The translations under genes and the position numbers were made by a program. A model generated the notes under the pieces. The model worked only from the letters and a program-made list of their open reading frames with translations. It was not told the DNA's origin and ran no database searches. From an uncultured Prevotella sp. (GTDB taxonomy: Bacteria > Bacteroidota > Bacteroidia > Bacteroidales > Bacteroidaceae): a DNA stretch of 11,300 nucleotides. The stretch's first letter is position 1. Each line of letters starts with the position of its first letter. This document shows, piece after piece, positions 5,757-11,300 of this stretch. The stretch spans positions 1-11,300 of the forward strand of contig USJX01000085.1 in NCBI GenBank assembly GCA_900555035.1, in the 5' to 3' direction.

Positions 5757-6959
5757 ATGAAAGTATTGGTTCTGAACTGTGGTAGTTCATCTATCAAGTA
5801 CAAGTTATATAATATGGACGATGAGTCTGTATTGGCACAGGGTGGTGTAGAGCGTATCGGTCTTGATAACGCTTTCATCAAGGTGAAATTGCCTAACGGC
5901 GAGAAGAAGCAGATTATGCACGACATGCCTGACCACAAGGAAGGTGTGAACTTCGTGTTCAAGTGCCTGCTCGACCCGGAAATCGGCGCCATCAAGGACT
6001 TGAAGGAAATCGACGCTGTAGGCCACCGCGTAGTGCAGGGTGGTGACAAGTTCAAGGAGAGCGTCATCGTTGACAAGAGCGTAGAGGATGGTATCGAGGA
6101 ACTTTGCGACCTCGCTCCTGTTCACAACGCAGGTCACCTGAAGGGTATCCGTGCCGTTGACTCTTTGATGCCTGGCACTCCTCAGGTTTGCGTATTTGAC
6201 AACGCATTCCACAGCACAATGCCAGACTATGCTTACCTCTATGCAATTCCTTACGAGTTGTACGAGAAGTATCACGTACGCCGTTATGGTTTCCACGGAA
6301 CATCTCACCGCTATGTTTCTAAGCGTGTTTGTGAGATTCTCGGTCTCGACCAGAACAACTCTAAGATCATCACTTGCCACATCGGTAACGGTGGCTCTGT
6401 AGCTGCTGTATTGAACGGTAAGGTATTGGATACTTCAATGGGCTTGACTCCATTGGCTGGTTTGATGATGGGTTCACGTTGTGGTGACATCGATGCTTCT
6501 GCCGTTACCTACTTGATGGAGAAGTTGAACATGAAGCCACAGGAGATGGCTGACTTCCTGAACAAGAAGAGTGGTGTGCTCGGTATCACAGGTATTTCTT
6601 CTGATATGCGCGACATCGAAAACGCTGCCAACGAGGGTAACGAGAAGGCTCAGCTGGCTCTCCGCATGTACGAGTATCGCATCAAGAAGTACATCGGTGC
6701 TTACACAGCAGCTATGGGTGGCGTTGACGCTATCGTATTCACAGCTGGTGTTGGTGAGAACCAGACCGACCTCCGCGAGGAAGCTTGCAAGAACCTGGAG
6801 TATCTTGGCATCAAGATTAATAAGGAAGTAAATGACAAGGTTCGTGGTGAGGAAGCTATCATCTCTACTGACGACAGTAAGGTGAAGGTAGTTGTAGTTC
6901 CTACCGACGAGGAGATTGTTATCGCTCGCGATACAATGGAATTGGTTGCTAAGAAGTAA
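5757..6959 (+). CDS. ackA: Acetate kinase AckA
   Basis: AckA transfers the phosphate of acetyl phosphate to ADP, giving acetate and ATP. The 400-residue length is standard. It opens with MKVLVLNCGSSSIKYKLY, whose Asn7 is a conserved active-site residue. Other catalytic residues are in their usual places: Arg91 (GHRVVQGG), Asp148 (FDNAFHSTMP), His180 (RRYGFHGTSH) and Arg241 (MMGSRCGDID). The nucleotide-binding signatures CHIGNGGSV (207-215) and FTAGVGENQTDLR, and an acidic residue in DEEI near position 385, complete the family pattern of the ASKHA superfamily. Its codon bias matches that of pta, its operon partner 40 bases upstream. A terminator follows at 6985. Confidence 0.97.
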   Translation: MKVLVLNCGSSSIKYKLYNMDDESVLAQGGVERIGLDNAFIKVKLPNGEKKQIMHDMPDHKEGVNFVFKCLLDPEIGAIKDLKEIDAVGHRVVQGGDKFKESVIVDKSVEDGIEELCDLAPVHNAGHLKGIRAVDSLMPGTPQVCVFDNAFHSTMPDYAYLYAIPYELYEKYHVRRYGFHGTSHRYVSKRVCEILGLDQNNSKIITCHIGNGGSVAAVLNGKVLDTSMGLTPLAGLMMGSRCGDIDASAVTYLMEKLNMKPQEMADFLNKKSGVLGITGISSDMRDIENAANEGNEKAQLALRMYEYRIKKYIGAYTAAMGGVDAIVFTAGVGENQTDLREEACKNLEYLGIKINKEVNDKVRGEEAIISTDDSKVKVVVVPTDEEIVIARDTMELVAKK

Positions 6960-6984
6960 ATCCAGCACAAAGATATAATATAAT

Positions 6985-7026
6985 AAGGTGAAGACTAAAA
7001 CAAATGTGATAGGTCTTCACCTTTTT
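6985..7026 (+). terminator. Intrinsic terminator of pta-ackA
   Basis: An 11-bp perfect stem, AAGGTGAAGAC (6985-6995) with GTCTTCACCTT (7013-7023), has a 17-base A-rich loop and is followed by T-rich sequence (TTTAATTTTTTG). It starts 25 bases after the ackA stop and ends about 25 bases before the next gene. The long loop may make it less efficient than a tight hairpin. Confidence 0.8.
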
Positions 7027-7050
7027 AATTTTTTGAGATTTTTGAGAATG

Positions 7051-8097
7051 ATGAAAACAAAGATTGTAACTTTCGGAGAAATATTGCTTAGAATATCTAA
7101 GCCTGGTTATCAACGTTTATTCCAAGGTCACCGTATGTTTGGAAACTATGGTGGCAGTGAGGCAAATGCGGCCATCTCTTTGGCTTATTTGGGCGATAAC
7201 GTGGAGTATGTTACCCGCTTGCCGTATGGCGAGATGGGACAGGCTGCGTTGATGCACCTCAGAGAGTATGGTCTGAATGTTTCTCATGTGGTGCGTGGTG
7301 GCGACCGTCTTGGAACTTATTATTTCGAGGAGGCTGTGGCAATGCGCAATTCTCGCGTGGTCTATGACCGCAAGAATTCTTCTTTCTATACCTTGAAGCA
7401 AGGCATGGTGAAATGGAATCAGGTATTGGCAGATGCAGCCGTATTCCATTGTTCGGGCATCACCTGTGCCATCAGCCGTGATGCCATGGAATCTACCATG
7501 GATGCCATCAAGCTGGCTGTGGCTGATGGCTTGACCATATCCTGCGATATCAACTATCGCAAGAATCTCTGGGGATATGGCCTGGAACCTCACGATGTGC
7601 TCTTCCAGATGATGCAGTATAGCGACATCATCTTTGGTGACCAGAACGAGTGGGAGGTGGCCAGTGGTGTGCCTCACATTCCTTTCGAGGCTTTGGATGA
7701 GAACTATGAAATTGATAAGGAGGCTTATCTGAAGTATTTCCGCAAGATGCACAAGCTCTTCCCTAAGTGCAAGAAGATGGTGATGGCGGTGAGAAATCAG
7801 ATAGCCAGCAGTCATCACACCCTGAGTGGTCTGCTCTATGATGCAGTGGAAGACCAGCTCTATACAACAAGAATATACGATATAGAACCGATTGTGGATC
7901 CGATGGGTGTAGGCGATGCCTTCGTAGCTGCCTATATTCATGCACATCAGAAGTGGGGTGATAAGAATCAGTATTGCCTGGACTTCTCGCTCTCGGCTAG
8001 TGCCATCAAGAATACGATACCAGGCGACCAGAACTTGGTAAGTGAAGAAGAAATCATCAATAACATAACTTCTTCGGGTGGACGCATTCAGAGATAA
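7051..8097 (+). CDS. kdgK: PfkB-family carbohydrate kinase, probable 2-keto-3-deoxygluconate kinase
   Basis: KDG kinase phosphorylates 2-keto-3-deoxygluconate from uronic acid (pectin, alginate) breakdown to KDPG, which an aldolase splits to pyruvate and glyceraldehyde 3-phosphate. The 348-residue protein starts MKTKIVTFGEILLRISKPG. The PfkB first signature GGSEANAA is at 34-41, the KDG-kinase-like segment DINYRKNLW at 167-174, and the second signature with the catalytic base is VDPMGVGDAF (282-291, Asp289). The motif DINYRKxLW and the SEANxA pattern favour KDG kinase over ribokinase or fructokinase, but the substrate is not proven. A longer reading from GTG 6988 is rejected because it runs through the ackA terminator; ATG 7048 or 7051 are both possible. 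No KDPG aldolase or uronate genes are nearby, and no clear promoter is seen, so it may depend on read-through or a non-canonical promoter. Confidence 0.82.
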   Translation: MKTKIVTFGEILLRISKPGYQRLFQGHRMFGNYGGSEANAAISLAYLGDNVEYVTRLPYGEMGQAALMHLREYGLNVSHVVRGGDRLGTYYFEEAVAMRNSRVVYDRKNSSFYTLKQGMVKWNQVLADAAVFHCSGITCAISRDAMESTMDAIKLAVADGLTISCDINYRKNLWGYGLEPHDVLFQMMQYSDIIFGDQNEWEVASGVPHIPFEALDENYEIDKEAYLKYFRKMHKLFPKCKKMVMAVRNQIASSHHTLSGLLYDAVEDQLYTTRIYDIEPIVDPMGVGDAFVAAYIHAHQKWGDKNQYCLDFSLSASAIKNTIPGDQNLVSEEEIINNITSSGGRIQR

Positions 8098-8102
8098 AAG
8101 TT

Positions 8103-8222
8103 TAGTTGATAGTTTTAGTTAATAGTTTACTATTAATAGTTTATAGTTAATAGTTGATAGTTTATAGCAGGAACCGCTTTAAGCAAGATTGCCCTATAAA
8201 CTATTAACTATCAACTATAAAT
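8103..8222. repeat. TAGTTNA heptamer repeats forming a long inverted repeat; probable bidirectional terminator
   Basis: Heptamers TAGTTGA, TAGTTTA and TAGTTAA run in a near-continuous series from 8103 to 8167, with small interruptions at 8117-8122 and 8130-8136. Their reverse complements (TATAAAC, TATTAAC, TATCAAC, TATAAAT) occupy 8195-8222. The arms 8141-8167 and 8194-8220 pair over 27 bp with one G-U and one A-C mismatch around a 26-base loop that is GC-richer (8168-8193). It lies between convergent kdgK and lpxH, beginning six bases after the kdgK stop and ending six bases before the lpxH stop, so the hairpin may end both transcripts. Similar AT-rich heptamer tracts are, as I recall, dispersed in intergenic regions of Bacteroidota genomes. 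Confidence 0.75.
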
Positions 8223-8227
8223 TATAC

Positions 8228-8992
8228 TTACGGTTGGCTTTCGCCCTCCACATATTCTTCCATAAACATGTGCTCGCCGTCAAATACGGCATAGGTAAAC
8301 TGCCATATCCAGTCGCCCAGAATCATCAGGCGGGTCTTCTTGCTCAACATCAAGTCCAATTCGATGTGGCGATGGCCGAACATAAAGTAATCCACATCCT
8401 TGTGTCCCTGCATGTACTGCTTGGCAAAGCGGACCAGGAATTCCTTCTTTTCGCCCATGTAAGGCTCCTCCTTGCCATCGGCACGCTTCAGGCGGCTATG
8501 CTTCGCCCAGTTCAGTCCCAAAGCCATTCCCCAGCGAGGGTGGATGGCATTCAAGAGGCGCTGGCAGGTACGGTTGTGGAACATAGCCTTCAGAAACTTA
8601 AACTTCTTGTCGGGATCGCCCAGTCCGTCACCATGGGCAAGGAAGAATACCTTGTCGTAAATCTCAATGGTCTGCGGTCTGTGGTGTACAATCATGCCAC
8701 ACTCTTCTTCCAGGTAGCCATAAGTCCATAAGTCGTGGTTGCCGGTGAAGAAATGTACTTCCACTCCCATATCAGTTAACTCAGAGATTTTTCCCAGAAA
8801 GCGGGTGTATCCTTTTGGAACTACATATTTATATTCGTTCCAGAAGTCGAACATGTCGCCCAGCAGGTAGATGGCTGCAGCCTTGTTCTTGATGCTGTCG
8901 AGAAAGCGGACGAGGCGGCGCTCCTGCATGCGGGCATGCGGAATGGCCCATGAGCCAAGATGCGCATCAGAGAGGAAATATACATTTTTCAT
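8228..8992 (-). CDS. lpxH: UDP-2,3-diacylglucosamine diphosphatase LpxH
   Basis: LpxH hydrolyses UDP-2,3-diacylglucosamine to lipid X and UMP at the inner face of the cytoplasmic membrane, the fourth step of lipid A synthesis. The protein of 254 residues is a calcineurin-like metallophosphoesterase with all metal ligands visible: SDAHLG (Asp9, His11), LGDMFDFW (Asp46), GNHD (Asn85, His86), AHGDG (His120) and GHRH (His207, His209). FDFWNEYKY (48-56) and the long insertion between the AHGD and GHRH motifs fit LpxH rather than a general phosphoesterase. ATG 8992 is preferred; reading from an upstream TTG (9013) would add seven residues and overlap the preceding gene. It lies 13 bases after the DUF59 gene in the same orientation and probably shares its promoter. 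Signs of damage are absent. Confidence 0.88.
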   Translation of the reverse strand: MKNVYFLSDAHLGSWAIPHARMQERRLVRFLDSIKNKAAAIYLLGDMFDFWNEYKYVVPKGYTRFLGKISELTDMGVEVHFFTGNHDLWTYGYLEEECGMIVHHRPQTIEIYDKVFFLAHGDGLGDPDKKFKFLKAMFHNRTCQRLLNAIHPRWGMALGLNWAKHSRLKRADGKEEPYMGEKKEFLVRFAKQYMQGHKDVDYFMFGHRHIELDLMLSKKTRLMILGDWIWQFTYAVFDGEHMFMEEYVEGESQP

Positions 8993-9005
8993 AAGCAATT
9001 CTTTT

Positions 9006-9326
9006 TTATTCAAAACCGAGTTCTACGCGAGCTTCCTCGCTCATCATGCTCTGGTCCCAGGCTGGTTCGAATACGAGGTTTACATTGGCTGATTTCACGC
9101 CTTCCACGCTATCTACCTTGCTGCGTACGTCTTCCAGGATGAAGTCGGCAGCAGGGCACGATGGGGCTGTGAAGGTCATATCCAGCTCTACAGTGGCATC
9201 GTCCTTCACGTCAATCTTGTAAATCATACCCAGGTCCCAGATGTTCACAGGAATCTCTGGGTCGTAAACGGTTTTGAGTACATCAACGATTCTTTCTTCT
9301 ATCTTTGTCTTTTCGTCTTGTGTCAT
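9006..9326 (-). CDS. DUF59/MIP18-family Fe-S cluster assembly factor (SufT-like)
   Basis: Proteins of this family (SufT, PaaD-like, eukaryotic CIA2/MIP18) help mature or deliver Fe-S clusters. The 106-residue protein is a single domain: an N-terminal helix, then YDPEIPVNIWDLGMIYKID (21-39), the conserved TAPSCPAAD (53-61) with Cys57, the likely metal-binding cysteine of the family, and a C-terminal block FEPAWDQSMMSEEARVELGF (86-105), which is characteristic of SufT-like members. No suf gene is in the window, so its exact client is unknown. It has its own promoter upstream (9345-9375) with a short leader, and lpxH follows after 13 bases, which suggests a two-gene unit without an obvious shared pathway. 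Family assignment is firm; the gene name is left open. Confidence 0.9.
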   Translation of the reverse strand: MTQDEKTKIEERIVDVLKTVYDPEIPVNIWDLGMIYKIDVKDDATVELDMTFTAPSCPAADFILEDVRSKVDSVEGVKSANVNLVFEPAWDQSMMSEEARVELGFE

Positions 9327-9344
9327 AATTTATATTGTTTTCTG

Positions 9345-9375
9345 CAAAGGTAACAATAATTATAGACAATGCAAA
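9345..9375 (-). promoter_or_regulatory. Bacteroidota-type promoter of the DUF59-lpxH unit
   Basis: On the minus strand TACCTTTG (9352-9345) is an exact -7 box and TTTG (9375-9372) is an exact -33 box, 19 bp apart, the same spacing as at murF. The ATG at 9326 lies 18 bases beyond the -7 box, so the leader would be very short. Confidence 0.8.
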
Positions 9376-9407
9376 ATAAATGGAGAATTATTTTTCCTGT
9401 TTGCGCA

Positions 9408-9437
9408 CAAAGATATGAAAAATACCGGGATTTACAA
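9408..9437 (-). promoter_or_regulatory. Possible second, upstream promoter for the DUF59-lpxH unit
   Basis: TATCTTTG on the minus strand (9415-9408) matches the -7 consensus, with TTG (9437-9435) 19 bp upstream overlapping the last codons of radC. It would give a leader of about 75 bases. No terminator hairpin was seen after radC, so read-through from radC is another possible source of transcript. Confidence 0.45.
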
Positions 9438-10121
9438 CTTTCCCTTGTCGTGATAGGAATAGAAACTGCCATCGGTGATGATGACATGGTCCATGAAAAA
9501 GAGACGCATGATTTCGCAGGCCTTCTGTATCTGCAGGGTGAGCTGGTCGTCTGCCTTGCTGGGTAGCGGACTATGACTGGGGTGATTGTGACAAAAGGCG
9601 ATGATGGTGGCATTGTTGAGTACGGCTTCCTTGATGAGCAGGCGGATATCCACGGCGGTTTCCGTGATGCCGCCATGCGAGAGGCAGGTAGCCTTGATAA
9701 GCTTGAAGTTCTGGTTCATCATGAGAACCCATGCTTCCTCTGTGTCGAGGTCCTGCATCTTGGGGAGCATGTAGTTGTAGATGGCGAGAGAAGAGCCCAA
9801 ATCGGGGCGATTGCCCAACTTATCGAGGGCACGGCGCTTCCCCAGCTCACAGGCAGCAAGGATGGTGATGGCCTTGGCAGGGCCCATTCCCTTGTAGCGC
9901 GTGAGTTCCTTGATGCTCATCTTGCCGAGTGAATTGAGATTGTTGTCACAATCGCTCATGATATGTTTCATCAAATCTACGGCGCTCTCGTCCTGAGAGC
10001 CGGAGCCGATCAGTATGGCTAGCAGTTCGGCATTGGATAGTGCAGCGGCTCCTAGTCGCTCCAGTTTTTCACGCGGCTTGTCTTCCTCTGCCCATTGCGA
10101 AATGGAAAGCTTCTCACTCAT
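9432..10121 (-). CDS. radC: RadC family JAB/MPN-domain protein
   Basis: RadC proteins were once tied to DNA repair, but their role is unsettled; the fold is that of a JAB1/MPN zinc metalloprotease. The 229-residue protein has the usual two parts. The N-terminal half holds LGAAALSNAELLAILIGSGS (23-42) and a helix-hairpin-helix segment LTRYKGMGPAKAITILAACE (73-92). The C-terminal half holds SHGGITETAVDIRLLIKEAV (148-167) and the metal site HNHPSHSPLPSKAD (178-191), with His178, His180 and Asp191. Most homologues read HNHPSG, so the His after Ser182 is a small departure at a non-ligand position. Start ATG 10121 is six bases after the stop of the glycosyltransferase gene, so they form an operon. 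Confidence 0.94.
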   Translation of the reverse strand: MSEKLSISQWAEEDKPREKLERLGAAALSNAELLAILIGSGSQDESAVDLMKHIMSDCDNNLNSLGKMSIKELTRYKGMGPAKAITILAACELGKRRALDKLGNRPDLGSSLAIYNYMLPKMQDLDTEEAWVLMMNQNFKLIKATCLSHGGITETAVDIRLLIKEAVLNNATIIAFCHNHPSHSPLPSKADDQLTLQIQKACEIMRLFFMDHVIITDGSFYSYHDKGKL

Positions 10122-10127
10122 AGTGAA

Positions 10128-11186
10128 TTATTTATAGAATGTCTTGTTGTATGCGCTGAATTCGCTTTGTCCCAGCACGCATCTCTTCCACCATGCCGAG
10201 AGGAATCCGCAGCCATATCCCATGAGTTGGGTGAAGGCGGCACGGATGCTCAGCAAGCCAATCTTGATGCTGTGGTTCTCCCTGCTGCTGTCGATGAACA
10301 GCGCAATGGTATAGAGAATGATGCAGAACAGGCCGATGCAGCCCAGTGCTGCCATCGCATTGCCCAGGATAGGAAATACGTGTACGGTGCCCAGCATGTA
10401 AGGGAGGAATCCGAAGAAGAGCAGCAGGAACGTACCTATCACGCCCACGGTAAAGACCATCGGCAAGAGATGCACGAGCTTGAGACTCTCGGGATATTTC
10501 TTATAAAGGTTGATGCGGGCGATGCCACTGTTATAGACCTGTCGCCAGAACTTGCGGAAGTCGGTGCGGCGCTTGTGCCATACCCATGCTTCAGGGAACA
10601 GACGGCAACGGCAGCCTGCCTTGAAGATGCGGATAGAGAAATCGATGTCCTCACCGAAACGCATGTTGGAAAAGCCATTCAACTTGAGATAAACATCCCT
10701 GCGGATGCCCATGTTGAATGAACGAGGGTAGAACTTATCCATCTTCTTCTTTCCGCCACGAATACCACCGGTGGTGAAGAAAGAAGTCATGGAATAAGAA
10801 ATGGCTTTCTGAGTGTCTGTAAATGATGAGTGTGCCTTGTCAGGTCCGCCGAATGCATCGGCAGGCTTGCGGCTCAGCTCATCACTTACAGCCTTCAGAT
10901 AGCCTTCTGGCAAGACCACGTCGCTATCGAGTATCAGCAGATACTCGCCCTTGGCACGTTCGGCACCATAGTTGCGACTCTGGCCCGGACCAGAGTTCTC
11001 CTTATAGTAATAATGTATATCCATCAAGTGCTCGTATCGCTTGCACACTTCCTCGCAAGGAGTCTGCGAGCCGTCCTCTACGATGACCACCTCAAAGTCC
11101 TTTTCCGTTTGATGGGTAAGGCTCTCTAAAAGTTCGTCCACTTCGTCGGGACGGTTGAAAACTGGTACTATGATGGAATATCTCAT
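10128..11186 (-). CDS. Family 2 glycosyltransferase with C-terminal membrane segments
   Basis: The protein is a predicted inner-membrane enzyme that transfers a sugar from a nucleotide-activated donor, probably to a lipid or surface glycan; donor and acceptor are unknown. The GT-A domain comes first: MRYSIIVPVFNRPDEVDELL (1-20), VIVEDGSQ (34-41), the GPGQSRNYGA block (67-76), the metal-binding DSD (87-89), the acceptor-side FGEDIDFSIRIFKAG (177-191) with Glu179-Asp180, and WVWHKRR (201-207). From about 238 to 333 there are two long hydrophobic segments (about 240-265 and 272-298) and a possible third (312-332). The QVYNSG segment after the WVWH motif resembles membrane GT2 enzymes acting on polyprenyl-linked glycans. 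It precedes radC by six bases and follows the putative efp. No clear -7 box lies in the 63 bases upstream. Confidence 0.85.
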   Translation of the reverse strand: MRYSIIVPVFNRPDEVDELLESLTHQTEKDFEVVIVEDGSQTPCEEVCKRYEHLMDIHYYYKENSGPGQSRNYGAERAKGEYLLILDSDVVLPEGYLKAVSDELSRKPADAFGGPDKAHSSFTDTQKAISYSMTSFFTTGGIRGGKKKMDKFYPRSFNMGIRRDVYLKLNGFSNMRFGEDIDFSIRIFKAGCRCRLFPEAWVWHKRRTDFRKFWRQVYNSGIARINLYKKYPESLKLVHLLPMVFTVGVIGTFLLLFFGFLPYMLGTVHVFPILGNAMAALGCIGLFCIILYTIALFIDSSRENHSIKIGLLSIRAAFTQLMGYGCGFLSAWWKRCVLGQSEFSAYNKTFYK

Positions 11187-11249
11187 TATTCTTACTATTA
11201 AGGGTTAGTTTTACTCAATAAGAGCGTAATGTTCTTGTTGAAAAACGGA

Positions 11250-11300
11250 TTACTCGCTTACACGACCAAGGTAGCTACCGTCACGAGTGTCGATCTGGAT
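11250..11300 (-). CDS. efp: C-terminal end of a protein, probably elongation factor P
   Basis: Only the last 16 codons and the stop are in the window; they read IQIDTRDGSYLGRVSE on the minus strand. This fits the conserved end of elongation factor P (pattern IxVDTRtGeYxxRV), the protein that relieves ribosome stalling at polyproline. The stop is 63 bases upstream of the glycosyltransferase start. The short match makes the name a probable one; the rest of the gene lies past the window edge. Confidence 0.68.
   Translation of the reverse strand: MQIDTRDGSYLGRVSE

Noticed and set aside
5805..6380. 191-codon open frame on the minus strand opposite ackA
   Set aside because: It is antisense to conserved AckA motifs, with no family resemblance; similar long shadows occur opposite pdxT, murF, pta and the glycosyltransferase gene.
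6988..7050. GTG start that would extend the kinase by 21 residues
   Set aside because: The codons lie inside the ackA terminator hairpin and its T-rich tail, and the family begins at the later Met.
7117..7947. 276-codon open frame on the minus strand opposite kdgK
   Set aside because: It lies wholly inside a well-supported kinase gene, and its translation is rich in His and Ile with no recognisable domain; it is a shadow of codon bias.
8103..8222. CRISPR-like array
   Set aside because: The units are seven bases long with no spacers and no cas genes nearby; it is a simple heptamer repeat.
8993..9013. TTG start for lpxH
   Set aside because: It would add seven residues before the conserved first strand (KNVYFLSDAHLG) and overlap the DUF59 gene; ATG 8992 is simpler.
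11216..11240. Hairpin between the putative efp and the glycosyltransferase gene as a terminator
   Set aside because: The stem CAACAAGAA/CTCTTATTG on the minus strand has a mismatch and no T run follows, so efp and the glycosyltransferase may be co-transcribed.

Overview
The window looks like a chromosomal, mostly housekeeping stretch from a member of the Bacteroidales, most likely Prevotellaceae (Segatella/Prevotella copri-like). The reasons are several promoters of the Bacteroidota type (-33 TTTG/TTG, about 19 bp, -7 TAnnTTTG), few purine-rich ribosome binding sites, Bacteroidota-style protein sequences (short Pta, SufT-like DUF59 protein, LpxH, CdaA next to FolP) and intergenic TAGTTNA heptamer repeats. 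The genus is inferred from general resemblance. No rRNA, tRNA, CRISPR array, transposase or phage gene was found.

Layout. (1) 1-837, plus strand: the 3' end of pdxS and complete pdxT, the two subunits of PLP synthase, overlapping by one base. A strong bidirectional terminator (871-912) separates them from convergent murF (942-2243, minus), a peptidoglycan precursor ligase. (2) A short divergent promoter region (about 2268-2346) drives murF leftwards and, rightwards, a compact five-gene unit: a 73-residue two-helix membrane protein, two tandem 34-residue membrane microproteins sharing one C-terminal motif, folP (dihydropteroate synthase) and cdaA (diadenylate cyclase, makes c-di-AMP). Gaps in this unit are 4, 1 and 4 bases, and folP/cdaA overlap by 4. 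It ends in a hairpin at 4446-4471. (3) 4670-6959: pta and ackA, the acetate/ATP-forming fermentation pair, behind a promoter with a leader of roughly 100 bases, ending in a terminator at 6985-7023. (4) 7051-8097: a PfkB-family kinase, probably 2-keto-3-deoxygluconate kinase, without other pathway genes. (5) 8098-8227: a heptamer-repeat inverted repeat between convergent genes. (6) 8228-11300, minus strand: lpxH (lipid A synthesis) downstream of a DUF59/SufT-like Fe-S assembly gene with its own promoter; then radC downstream of a family 2 glycosyltransferase; then the last 16 codons of a gene that looks like efp (elongation factor P).

Most genes are well-known core functions. The least explained part is the small-membrane-protein cluster at 2385-2821. 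It is far more AT-rich than folP, contains what looks like a tandem duplication of a 34-residue gene, and is packed directly upstream of folP and the c-di-AMP synthase gene. It is the best candidate here for something undescribed, but no function can be read from the sequence.
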